NCBI RefSeq assembly: GCF_002742265.1
Contig: NZ_MDGL01000065.1
Span: forward strand, 35,194 to 99,193
Reading direction: 5' to 3'
Source of the DNA: Maribacter sp. 4G9
Lineage (GTDB): Bacteria; Bacteroidota; Bacteroidia; Flavobacteriales; Flavobacteriaceae
Length of the DNA stretch: 64,000 bases
Part shown: positions 16,395-25,064 of the stretch, piece by piece
Position numbering within the stretch: the first letter of the stretch is position 1
Layout: each line of letters begins with the position of its first letter
The notes under the pieces: model-generated
What the model was told of the DNA's origin: nothing
What the model saw: only the letters and a program-made list of their open reading frames with translations
The model's database searches: none
Translations under genes and position numbers: made by a program

Positions 16395-18775
16395 TTTCTT
16401 TTAGAACCTATTTCTACGGTTTTTTGCTGCATGGACTGGCCTCCTTCCTCCTCTTCCTTATTAACGATCAGCGCAATGGACCTTTTGAATTTTTCGTCCA
16501 AAATTTTATCCTGTACCCCGTTTTTCCGCGATAATCGTTGAATTTCATATGTGCCGCCATTTTGCCCGGACCAGAAATAAGCATCCATTAGGGCACAATA
16601 GCCATCCCCGTATTTGGGATACTTTTTAATTACCCGGTTCAGTATTTCTATAGCCTTATCATAGTTACCCTTCCATGCATGTATTCTACCAACAAGAATT
16701 TCAGTATCTGCGTGCCTGGGAATTTCGCTCAGAATATATTCACATAACAATAAGGCCCTACCATAATCCTTTTGGAACGCCAAGCGCTTTGCGTTTGAAT
16801 AGGCATTGTCAAAATCCTTTCCGTTAAAGACACTTTCTATCCAAATCATTTCTTCCTTTGAAAATTTGGGTTTTCTATCCTCGATCAGCGACAAGGATCG
16901 TGGTATGATCCTGTTCTTTGTGGTAACATAACGATTGATGGATTTAAAGTTTTCAAACTTTTGTTCGATGGCTTCCACATCGGTCTTATTCCCATCCTCC
17001 AATTCCTTTAGGTTCAAATCTTGGTCCAATTGATACATTTCTCCATCTGAATAGAAAAAATCGTCCACGATAAAATCATGCATTTTGTAGGCACTCCTCA
17101 ATAAGGGTATCTGTCTATCGCCCTTCTTGATGAACTGTTTTACCAAATCGCCTCCTAGGAAACCCAATTGACCCGGAACCTTAACGGGTCGATTTGCCGA
17201 AAGCAAAGCGAGCAGGCTGGGCGCTATATCCGCATGGGAAGCCACTTTTTCAATCTCGCCAGGCGATTTCAATAAGGGACTGAAAATCAACAAAGGAACC
17301 CGATATTTGGCCAAGGGGTTGTCCTGTGAAATTTCAGAGAGCTGGTGGCTTCCAGTTAATATATAGATGGTATTGGAAAAATGTGGAGACGAACGCTCCA
17401 TTTCCATGAATTCAGCCAAAGCTTCATCGGCATAGACAAAACTGGAAAATAATGCTTCATTACGTCTTACAAATCTTTGGGCCGAACCATCCAAATTGGA
17501 TTTTTCCGCAATTTGGGCCACCCTATCCCTGTATTTGTCAAAATTAGGTATGTGGAAGGGGGCTTTGGTGCTCAAGGTCATAAATACATCGAGCTTTGGT
17601 CCATGGAACTCCTTTGCATTTTTATGGAAATTGGAAAACAACGCACCATCTGGGTATCCTAGCGTAATACCTGCCGCGTCCTCCTCCTGTAGGCTGAATT
17701 CATTTCCGAAGTTGTTTCGGTCAAAAATCAGGTCCACTTTTTCCTCTTCCAAAAACCGATCCATATTGAACAATGCCGTATTTCCCCCATAACTAAAACT
17801 TGTTGCATAGCCATTGTCCTTTAAAACACTGTACAAGGTGTTTCTGTAGGTGAAATCTGGAAGTGTCGTAAATCCGGATTCCCCAAAGGGCAAAGAACCA
17901 ATGACCGTTGGAAAGGAGGCATGACTTTCACCTGTATTGCTCAAAAAATTCTTCCAGCTCAACGACCGTAGTTTCAATTCCTGTAAATGGGGCATAAAAT
18001 TCGTGAAGCGTCCGTTTACAAAATCATTTCCCAAACCGTCTACCAGGATAATCTTAATATGCGGTAGGGAATCCATGGTACGAAAATAGGCGGAGAGCCC
18101 TGTTTCCTTTTGAAATGGCCTTAACAACGGATATTCCTCCGCACCTTCGTAACTGTTCCATTGCAGGAGGCGCTCGGTAAGGTGTTCTGCCAAATACTGG
18201 GTCTTGTTTTCGTTGACTGGCTTTTTATCTGAATATAAGGTGGCAAGGAAAATACTGAAAAACACTATTGTAAGCGGATACATTCTACTGATAACCGTGT
18301 ACAGGGACGCAATGTATTTGTAACAAATAAAGCAGACGGCCCCTGTAATGAGGGATGCCATGGAAGCCTGCAATAGGGAAAAGCGTATTTCCTTAGTGCT
18401 AAACAATCCAAAAATATCCGAACCCAAAGGTTCAAAATTCTGAATGTAATAGGTAATGAGAACGGCCTCCAGTACCAACAAAAAGGGTATGGTGATTTTA
18501 ACTGTGCTAAGACCAAGGCCCGGTTTTTTGTTCTCCAGGAGATTGAAAATAAAAGCCAAAAAAAGTGAAATGACCGAAGCAAACCCCAAATGGTGCAATA
18601 GGTATAGGAAGAAACTACTATTGAAAATACTGTCCAATACACCCATAGAGTATAGCATCGTGTTTTGGTAGATGGAAAGAACGGCCAAACCAACAAAGAA
18701 GGTCAGTACCACAGGAATAAAATCCCGCAGTTTACGCTCTTTACTTTCGATATGTTCATCCCTGTATTCCAACAT
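16391..18775 (-). CDS. Membrane alkaline-phosphatase-superfamily transferase/sulfatase-like enzyme with C-terminal TPRs
   Basis: About 794 residues. Five N-terminal transmembrane helices (roughly residues 19-183) precede a periplasmic alkaline-phosphatase/sulfatase fold: metal motif IKIILVDGLGNDFV, the nucleophile region TGESHASFPTVIGSLP, a late block LTGSHQLSE and SHADIAPSLLALL. The arrangement matches lipoteichoic-acid synthases and phosphoethanolamine transferases, so it may transfer phosphoglycerol or phosphoethanolamine to a glycan. There is no C-x-P-x-R sulfatase signature. The last 130 residues contain TPR-like repeats (ALLLCEYILSEIPRH, KAIEILNRVIKKYPKYGD), like the next protein. The ATG at 18775 lies two bases after the GT2 stop; a TTG two codons earlier overlaps it. 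Confidence 0.78.
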   Translation of the reverse strand: MLEYRDEHIESKERKLRDFIPVVLTFFVGLAVLSIYQNTMLYSMGVLDSIFNSSFFLYLLHHLGFASVISLFLAFIFNLLENKKPGLGLSTVKITIPFLLVLEAVLITYYIQNFEPLGSDIFGLFSTKEIRFSLLQASMASLITGAVCFICYKYIASLYTVISRMYPLTIVFFSIFLATLYSDKKPVNENKTQYLAEHLTERLLQWNSYEGAEEYPLLRPFQKETGLSAYFRTMDSLPHIKIILVDGLGNDFVNGRFTNFMPHLQELKLRSLSWKNFLSNTGESHASFPTVIGSLPFGESGFTTLPDFTYRNTLYSVLKDNGYATSFSYGGNTALFNMDRFLEEEKVDLIFDRNNFGNEFSLQEEDAAGITLGYPDGALFSNFHKNAKEFHGPKLDVFMTLSTKAPFHIPNFDKYRDRVAQIAEKSNLDGSAQRFVRRNEALFSSFVYADEALAEFMEMERSSPHFSNTIYILTGSHQLSEISQDNPLAKYRVPLLIFSPLLKSPGEIEKVASHADIAPSLLALLSANRPVKVPGQLGFLGGDLVKQFIKKGDRQIPLLRSAYKMHDFIVDDFFYSDGEMYQLDQDLNLKELEDGNKTDVEAIEQKFENFKSINRYVTTKNRIIPRSLSLIEDRKPKFSKEEMIWIESVFNGKDFDNAYSNAKRLAFQKDYGRALLLCEYILSEIPRHADTEILVGRIHAWKGNYDKAIEILNRVIKKYPKYGDGYCALMDAYFWSGQNGGTYEIQRLSRKNGVQDKILDEKFKRSIALIVNKEEEEGGQSMQQKTVEIGSKRK

Positions 18776-18777
18776 GG

Positions 18778-20208
18778 TCAACTAGCTTTTGCAAATCCTT
18801 TTCGGACCTGGGATCCCCAACCCGACTTGATCTTGAACAATTTTTTATAATTACCCCGTACCGCGGACCATACCACCAATGGATGAAAGGTTACAGGTTC
18901 TATGATGGCACAAAACATCAAAATGAGGATATCCTTTGTTTTCTTATACTCATTATAGGAATACACGTCCCAAAGTATGGCGTAAAAGGAAAACATAATT
19001 GAAAAAACGTAAACGGCCGCAGTAATTGCCAAGAAGAAATCCCAATTCAAAATGCCCAACCAATAAAAAAGTATAATGGTAAAAAAGCCGAAAAACTCCA
19101 GTAGCGGGGCCATCCATTCGTAAAAGAACCAATAGGGGTAACTGAGCATACCCAACCTACCAAACTTAGGATTGAAGAACATGTCCTTATGTTTGAAAAG
19201 TGTCTCGAGGTTTCCCCTTGCCCACCGGTCTCTCTGATTGACTAGGATTTTTGGGTCCTCAGGCACTTCAGTCCAACATAAGGGGTCTGGGATATATTCC
19301 ACCGTGTAAGGCAATTTACGCTCATGCATATAGCGACGCATCTTAAATACGATTTCCATATCCTCGCCAACGGTATTGGTATCATACCCACCAACTTCCA
19401 AGGCAATTTCACGGTCAAAAAAACCAAAGGCCCCGGAGATGATCAACAAACTGTCTATACGTCCCCATGCCATTCTTCCTAAAATGAAGGAGCGCGTGTA
19501 TTCCAACAATTGAAAACGGGCAAGCCAATTGGTGGGCAAGCGAATTTCCTCCAATTGCCCCCCTTGGATGATACAGGAATTTGCCACCCTTATGACACCC
19601 CCAACGGCAATTACCTGTTTTTCCGACCGTTGGTAGAAAGACTTCACGACATGCAACAACGCATCCGGTAATAATAGACAGTCCACATCGATGCAGCCCA
19701 CATATTGATTGGTGGAAAGGGCCATCCCCGTGTTCAAGGCATCGGATTTTCCGCCGTTCTCCTTATCAATGACCGTTAACTTTGAAAAGGCCTTATGGGG
19801 GGATTTATAGATACCCCTAATAGGCTTGTTCTTCCAATCCGGGTCTATTTCCTGATCTATTTTATAGAGATCATAAGCGTCGATCATTTTTTGCAAGGTA
19901 TCGTCCTTACTTCCATCGTTGACCACCATTACTTCGTAGTTCACATACCGCAAGGACATGAGCGAGCGTATATTTTCCACAATGGTAAGTCCTTCATTGT
20001 AGGCGGGCGCTATAATGGTGATGCTCGGGGCTAAGGGGGAAGCCATCAGCTTGGACATGTCCCCAAAACTATTTTTGTTCCTATAGTGAATGGAGTTTCT
20101 GGTGGACAAATATCCCATGATGGAAAACATGGAGAACAGGACCACCGTAAACACGAAGAAAACGATGTTGATATACTCCATCAATATGTCCAGAAACCCG
20201 TTAGCCAT
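18778..20208 (-). CDS. Processive family 2 glycosyltransferase (PgaC/cellulose-synthase-like)
   Basis: Membrane polysaccharide synthase of 476 residues. The GT-A catalytic motifs are complete: D98 (VVNDGSKDD), DVD at 174-176, the ED acid at 282-283 (VGEDMEIVF) and QRDRW at 325-329, the QxxRW box of processive beta-glycan synthases. One transmembrane helix is N-terminal (about 12-35) and three or four follow the catalytic domain, as in PgaC/IcaA. It therefore probably polymerises a beta-linked sugar and moves it across the inner membrane. The gene overlaps the upstream HEAT gene by eight bases. No c-di-GMP PilZ domain is present. The sugar type is not decidable from sequence. Confidence 0.88.
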   Translation of the reverse strand: MANGFLDILMEYINIVFFVFTVVLFSMFSIMGYLSTRNSIHYRNKNSFGDMSKLMASPLAPSITIIAPAYNEGLTIVENIRSLMSLRYVNYEVMVVNDGSKDDTLQKMIDAYDLYKIDQEIDPDWKNKPIRGIYKSPHKAFSKLTVIDKENGGKSDALNTGMALSTNQYVGCIDVDCLLLPDALLHVVKSFYQRSEKQVIAVGGVIRVANSCIIQGGQLEEIRLPTNWLARFQLLEYTRSFILGRMAWGRIDSLLIISGAFGFFDREIALEVGGYDTNTVGEDMEIVFKMRRYMHERKLPYTVEYIPDPLCWTEVPEDPKILVNQRDRWARGNLETLFKHKDMFFNPKFGRLGMLSYPYWFFYEWMAPLLEFFGFFTIILFYWLGILNWDFFLAITAAVYVFSIMFSFYAILWDVYSYNEYKKTKDILILMFCAIIEPVTFHPLVVWSAVRGNYKKLFKIKSGWGSQVRKGFAKAS

Positions 20209-22744
20209 TCCTTTTGTTATAAAATTTGGTGGACATAGAGCAAAGATGATCGAAGAGGGTATTCCGATCCCCGGTATTTGAAGGCCCCTTGTATTTTCTT
20301 TCCTTCGTTTTTTCTATCGTTTCCGTTGGTTCAAAGTTCAATTTGAAGAAATCTGGGTCGTCCTTTTTTATGATTTCCTCAATGGAAATGGAAGCATGAT
20401 CATCTTGAATCCCGAATGCCAAAGCATCTTCCTCCAAGCGATTCTGCAATGCATGGAGAACCTTCAGCGCGGTCTCCCTTATAAGTTTGTTTTCATCAGA
20501 AACCAGGGTATGGAGCAAAGGCAGCTCCTTGGCATCCCCCAATTGTGCTATTTCGTTCAATAAAAATAACCTTGTCTCTAAATCCCCTTTGTATATCAAT
20601 TCCTCAAAAACACTGTATTCCTTTTCGGATTCTGAAGTATTTGACACCTCCTGCTTTTTGTAAACGGAAACAAAATGGTCCAAAATACTTCCAATTCTCT
20701 CTAGAACAGTGGGGGAGCTTTCGGTTTCCATTAAGGATTTCAGGAATGGGATTTCCCTTTCATCGCCCAGTTCCTCAATATTTTCGAGAAGTGCCATTGT
20801 TTCCAATTCCTCATGGAATTTTGGTTTGGGGATTATTGCGTCAAGGGATACCCTATTTTCGTTGACTTCCTGCTCCTCAAATTCCACCTTATGGTCCCAT
20901 GTTTGCTCTTGGAACAGTAGTTCGAAATCCACGGGCCAGTCTATATAATCCAATACTGAATCCTTTTGCCCTTCTACGTGCTCCGAGCTTTTTTCTTCCG
21001 ATAGGCTCAAATCCGAAAAATCGAGCAAATCCACTGGAGACGCTTCGGAGGTCTTAGCATCTTCTGGAGCAAATACCTCTTCATATTCAACATGCAGGGA
21101 TAGGATGTCTACAGGCTTCTGCTCTTGAAAGGCTACGACCTGCTCATATTCCACATGCAGCGATGCGATATCCCGGGTCCTTTCTTCCTCCATGGCAAAC
21201 ACCTCTTCAAATACCACGGGTATCGTTGCAATATTCCTTATTGGTTCCCTTTGGGGCTCTACGACGAATGGCAAAAAACTGTAATCAAAGTCCACGGGAA
21301 TTCTTTCAGGTTTCAATTCCTCAAAGACTACCTTTATATCCACTAAGGATTTCCCATTGGCTTTGGTGGAGACTGACAACGTTTCCGTTTCCGTGTCGAT
21401 AATCAAGGGTAAAAATGCAATTTCTTCGTCGGTCAGTTCCAAAGCATTGTTGGTATCCAAAATATCAACTCCATCCAGTTCAATCGCTTCCACCCTAAGC
21501 TCCAAAGTTTGCTTCTCCAACGGATTTGCATCGGACTTGTGAGATACACCCGATGCTGTATCGGTCAATTCCTGATTGGGCTCCAAAGCGTTCATATTGG
21601 ATTCTGGGGTATCCTTTTCTTTATGGGATACCTCTGGTACATCGGTTTCAACAACCTCTAGCGTGTTTTGCTCCAATGTTTTTTCAGCTTCCAATATATC
21701 GGCTCCGCTTTCAATGTCCTTGGTTGGAAGAATAGCTTCCGGTTTTATGGTGTTTATGGCCCTAACGGCCTTGTTCTTCACCATGAAACTATAGTTTTGG
21801 TCTTCTATATTTTCCAAAAATGGAAGGTCGGCCTCACTTCCAATTTCCGCTATGGTATCCAGAATATGCATCCGTATATCCGTACTATTTTTATCAAAAA
21901 CCGATTTCAACACGGGCAGAGCCTCTGTAAGATTGAATTCCTTGATGCAGTGAATGGCCTCTCGCTTGATATAATTACTTTTATGATTCACCAAAGTAAT
22001 CAATGAGCTGTTGGCGTCATTTTGGTGGTAATGTTTTATAAGCCTTAGGGCCAAAAGCACTACATGGTTGTTTTTTGAGGTCAACCAAAGCCTAAATGGC
22101 GGCGCAATATAATCCTCCTTGTTTCTAACCACATCCAGAAGCTTCAATTGTTGCCATTCTGATATTTTGTATTTGGTATGGTCCAAAAAGAAAGTGATAC
22201 CCTCCCTTTTAAGGCTTACTACCGCTATTTCGGCTTGTTTTCTTACCGTAGGACGCCTGTCGTTGATAAAACTGGTAATGGGCTTGTAGGCCTCTTCCAC
22301 GTGCATTTGGGTCAACTCGAATATTCCCTTGGATACGATTTCCCAACGCCAACTTTTTAAGTTTTTAAAGGCATCTTCATGTAATCCCAAATCCTGATAA
22401 ATATGGAATAATTCCTTTCGCGTAGATCCAGAAACATCTTTTCGTAAATCCATCAGGATTTCGGTAAGTACCTTGCGGTCAAAGGGATGTTTGATCAGTT
22501 CCCTTACTTCAATTTTTAGCCCTATATAGTTTATCTTCTCGATCTTGTCCCCATTTTCGTCATAGAACAAAAACTCACTGACTATAGGTGAAAGTTCCTT
22601 TTTCTTCTCCCTGATTTTTTGGGCCTCCCTCGTAATCTTGTTCCTAAAGTAGAACACGGAAATTAGGTATACCACCGCCAGCCCCATAAAAAAAGAGGAT
22701 AAACCCCATAGCAAATCCGTCGGGATTTTGGGGCTTGTGATCAA
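20201..22744 (-). CDS. Membrane-anchored HEAT-repeat protein with internal 21-residue repeats
   Basis: 847 residues. One transmembrane helix near the N terminus (about residues 11-33) is followed by HEAT-like helical pairs in two blocks, roughly 85-350 (for example ITLVNHKSNYIKREAIHCIK) and 645-780 (LHTLVSDENKLIRETALKVL). Between them is an acidic, Glu/Pro/Thr-rich linker with three tandem 21-residue units at 504-566 (unit pattern DIxSLHVEYEEVxAxE). HEAT solenoids usually scaffold partner proteins, so it could link the response regulator to the synthase. It starts with TTG at 22744: there is no ATG before the membrane helix. Overlap with the GT2 gene implies coupling. Family function is unknown to me. 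Confidence 0.75.
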   Translation of the reverse strand: MITSPKIPTDLLWGLSSFFMGLAVVYLISVFYFRNKITREAQKIREKKKELSPIVSEFLFYDENGDKIEKINYIGLKIEVRELIKHPFDRKVLTEILMDLRKDVSGSTRKELFHIYQDLGLHEDAFKNLKSWRWEIVSKGIFELTQMHVEEAYKPITSFINDRRPTVRKQAEIAVVSLKREGITFFLDHTKYKISEWQQLKLLDVVRNKEDYIAPPFRLWLTSKNNHVVLLALRLIKHYHQNDANSSLITLVNHKSNYIKREAIHCIKEFNLTEALPVLKSVFDKNSTDIRMHILDTIAEIGSEADLPFLENIEDQNYSFMVKNKAVRAINTIKPEAILPTKDIESGADILEAEKTLEQNTLEVVETDVPEVSHKEKDTPESNMNALEPNQELTDTASGVSHKSDANPLEKQTLELRVEAIELDGVDILDTNNALELTDEEIAFLPLIIDTETETLSVSTKANGKSLVDIKVVFEELKPERIPVDFDYSFLPFVVEPQREPIRNIATIPVVFEEVFAMEEERTRDIASLHVEYEQVVAFQEQKPVDILSLHVEYEEVFAPEDAKTSEASPVDLLDFSDLSLSEEKSSEHVEGQKDSVLDYIDWPVDFELLFQEQTWDHKVEFEEQEVNENRVSLDAIIPKPKFHEELETMALLENIEELGDEREIPFLKSLMETESSPTVLERIGSILDHFVSVYKKQEVSNTSESEKEYSVFEELIYKGDLETRLFLLNEIAQLGDAKELPLLHTLVSDENKLIRETALKVLHALQNRLEEDALAFGIQDDHASISIEEIIKKDDPDFFKLNFEPTETIEKTKERKYKGPSNTGDRNTLFDHLCSMSTKFYNKRNG

Positions 22745-22784
22745 GGTCGTTATTTTATATGTCTGGGGGACTATGACTATATTA

Positions 22785-23150
22785 TTAAGTTTTTTTCAGT
22801 TCACGTGCCAGACGGACCATAAGCTCCGTCGGACTAAAGGGCTTCGAGATAAAATCGTTAGCACCCAGTTCAAAGGCACTTAATACATTTTCTTCATTTC
22901 CTGCTGAGGAAATAATGATTATTGGCGTATCCAGGGAAAGATCTTTTCGTACATAATTGATCAATTCGATTCCGGAGAAATAGGGCATCATGATATCGCT
23001 CACGATGATATCGGGTCTATTGGTTTTTAAATATTCCTTTACCTCCTTGCCATTGGAGGAATGGTGTACGCAATACCCACCTTTTTTTAGTCTAAACCCT
23101 AAAAGGGATGCCAATAAATCATCGTCATCCGCCAATAATACATTCATCAT
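22785..23150 (-). CDS. Single-domain response regulator (CheY-like)
   Basis: A 121-residue receiver domain with no output domain. Acidic pocket LADDDDLL, phospho-acceptor Asp in DIIVSDIMMPYFSG, switch Ser/Thr in IIIISSAG and Lys in DFISKPFSP are all present, so it should accept phosphate. Being a bare receiver, it must act through protein contact, and the plausible target is one of the following membrane genes. Its ATG shares a base with the TGA of the kinase gene (TGATG); the next gene starts 40 bases after its stop. A second ATG immediately follows the first, so either could initiate. Confidence 0.92.
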   Translation of the reverse strand: MMNVLLADDDDLLASLLGFRLKKGGYCVHHSSNGKEVKEYLKTNRPDIIVSDIMMPYFSGIELINYVRKDLSLDTPIIIISSAGNEENVLSAFELGANDFISKPFSPTELMVRLARELKKT

Positions 23151-24925
23151 CAGTCTTCCTTTTGCGTTTTTAGTATGGAAAGGGATGTATCGATCTCTTT
23201 TTCATACTCCGGATACCGTATGAGGAAATCCTCGAAGAGGGCACGAACCTTTATCTCGTTGCCTTCCTCACTATTTGTCTGCATATCCATCATAATGTTC
23301 ACCAGATTTTCCAGTTGCAGCATTTTGATACCTGCCTTTAATTTATGGGCCGCAAAGCCTATTTCCTTGAGGTTGTTCTGTTTGAGATTGATTTTTACCG
23401 TACCAATAAACTCGTATACATTTTGTTTGAACAAGCGTATGAGTTCTTCCAGAACGCTGATTTCGCCACAACAATCTTCCAAAACTCCTAGTAGGTCGAC
23501 TGCGGCAGAAGCCTTTCCCGTAATTATGCTCTTACGCAACAGGTCCTTGCTATTTTTTGAAAGATCGGTTTGGTTTTTGGCCTTTAAGAGCTTTTTCAGC
23601 AATTCGTCCAAGGTATAGGGTTTCAATAAAAAGTCATCGATACCGGAAGCAATGCATTTCTCTTCATCCGTAGCGGTATAATCCGCACTTACGGCAATGA
23701 TGGGCACTTGTTCTATATACGCATCGCCCCTAATGATTTCGGATATTTGAAAACCGTTAAGGCCGGGCATCTTCAGGTCCATCAAAATCAAGTCTATTTG
23801 CTGGGTCCTCAATATCCCTAAACCGTTGTCCACATTGGAGGTTACATAAACCTTGCAACCCCATTTATCCAATTGCTCCTTAATCAAATGTTGGTTCATT
23901 GTATTGTCCTCAAACACCAATATTTTGGTGCCGCCCAACATTTCCTTTCCTTTTGAGCGATCAATGGTGTTTAAGGATTGCTTTGGTATATGCTTGGAAC
24001 TTCCTTTTTTATATGGGATGGTAAACCTAAAAGTAGCACCTTCGCCAAATTGGCTTTCTGCGGATATTTCACCTCCCTGTCTTTCCACCAATTCCTTTAC
24101 GATACAGAGTCCAAGGCCCGTGCCCCCATATTTTGGGTAAATGTCACTACTCGCCTGTTTAAAGCAATCAAAAACATGCTCTAACTGCTCCGCTGACATA
24201 CCAATACCTGAATCAGCTACAACAAACCGAAGCCTACAATCGTCATTGCCTAGGTCCAATAGGGAAACTTCCAGCTTAATGAAGCCCTTCTCCACGAATT
24301 TTATGGCATTGCCCAATACATTCAAAAGTATTTGCGACAGTTTGGAGGGGTCGCCCATTAAGGTTCCCGGTATTTTTTCATCTATTTTTAGCCGTAGGTC
24401 TATGTTACGGTCCATCAACAACGTCTGGCAAAGGAAAATGACATCATTGATTAATCCGCGGAAGTTAAAATTGACGGATACAAAATCCTCCATCCCTGAG
24501 GTAAGTTTGGAGTATTCCAAAACCTCATTGATGATTTCCATTAAATTCTGGGAGGCCATATGAATGGCGTCCACTTTTTTGGATTGGCTTTCGTTCAGGT
24601 TATCCTCGCGCAAAAGATTGGTAAAGCCAATGATTCCATTCAATGGCGTTCGTATTTCGTGGCTGATATGCGCTATGAACTTCGTTTCCTTGACTCGACT
24701 ATCCACCGCTATTATTTCATCCTTGGGGTTCTTGGCCATCCCAACCACTGATACGTGGCTATTGGGATTTTGAATTTTTTGCTCCAAAAGATCTGAAAAT
24801 GCTCTAAAGGAACTTTTAAGCGAAGCTGCCTCCGAGACATTTAACGATTCAAATGAAAAGCTGGATAAGCTTGATTCCAAATGTTTTAACTGATTCAGTA
24901 AATTTTCTGTTTGTATACCGTCCAT
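23150..24925 (-). CDS. Hybrid histidine kinase with receiver and HPt domains
   Basis: 591 residues, no transmembrane helix, so cytosolic. Domain order: a coiled N terminus of about 80 residues without a recognisable sensor fold; HisKA with phospho-His89 (HISHEIRTPLNG); HATPase (N box ILLNVLGNAIKF, DSGIGMS, GGTGLGL); receiver (phospho-Asp in LILMDLKMPGLNG); C-terminal HPt (phospho-His in AAHKLKAG). A complete His-Asp-His relay ends in HPt, which would pass phosphate to the CheY-like regulator encoded next. It is the first gene of the operon that ends with the YaiO gene. The signal sensed is unknown. Confidence 0.93.
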   Translation of the reverse strand: MDGIQTENLLNQLKHLESSLSSFSFESLNVSEAASLKSSFRAFSDLLEQKIQNPNSHVSVVGMAKNPKDEIIAVDSRVKETKFIAHISHEIRTPLNGIIGFTNLLREDNLNESQSKKVDAIHMASQNLMEIINEVLEYSKLTSGMEDFVSVNFNFRGLINDVIFLCQTLLMDRNIDLRLKIDEKIPGTLMGDPSKLSQILLNVLGNAIKFVEKGFIKLEVSLLDLGNDDCRLRFVVADSGIGMSAEQLEHVFDCFKQASSDIYPKYGGTGLGLCIVKELVERQGGEISAESQFGEGATFRFTIPYKKGSSKHIPKQSLNTIDRSKGKEMLGGTKILVFEDNTMNQHLIKEQLDKWGCKVYVTSNVDNGLGILRTQQIDLILMDLKMPGLNGFQISEIIRGDAYIEQVPIIAVSADYTATDEEKCIASGIDDFLLKPYTLDELLKKLLKAKNQTDLSKNSKDLLRKSIITGKASAAVDLLGVLEDCCGEISVLEELIRLFKQNVYEFIGTVKINLKQNNLKEIGFAAHKLKAGIKMLQLENLVNIMMDMQTNSEEGNEIKVRALFEDFLIRYPEYEKEIDTSLSILKTQKED

Positions 24926-25064
24926 GTATGGATTGTAGTTTTGGGGTGCATTATGTTACAGGAAATAAAATTGGCCCTTTCACGCCCCTTGCACAATTAA
25001 ATGTTCCCTAGGCTTCCTTTTTTGTTGTGAATGACCTTTATTTGTAGGTATAAAATCTTACAAA

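Noticed and set aside
16391..18775. Formylglycine sulfatase
   Set aside because: No C-x-P-x-R motif; the N-terminal five helices and Ser/Thr nucleophile region match LTA-synthase/phosphoethanolamine transferase-type enzymes.
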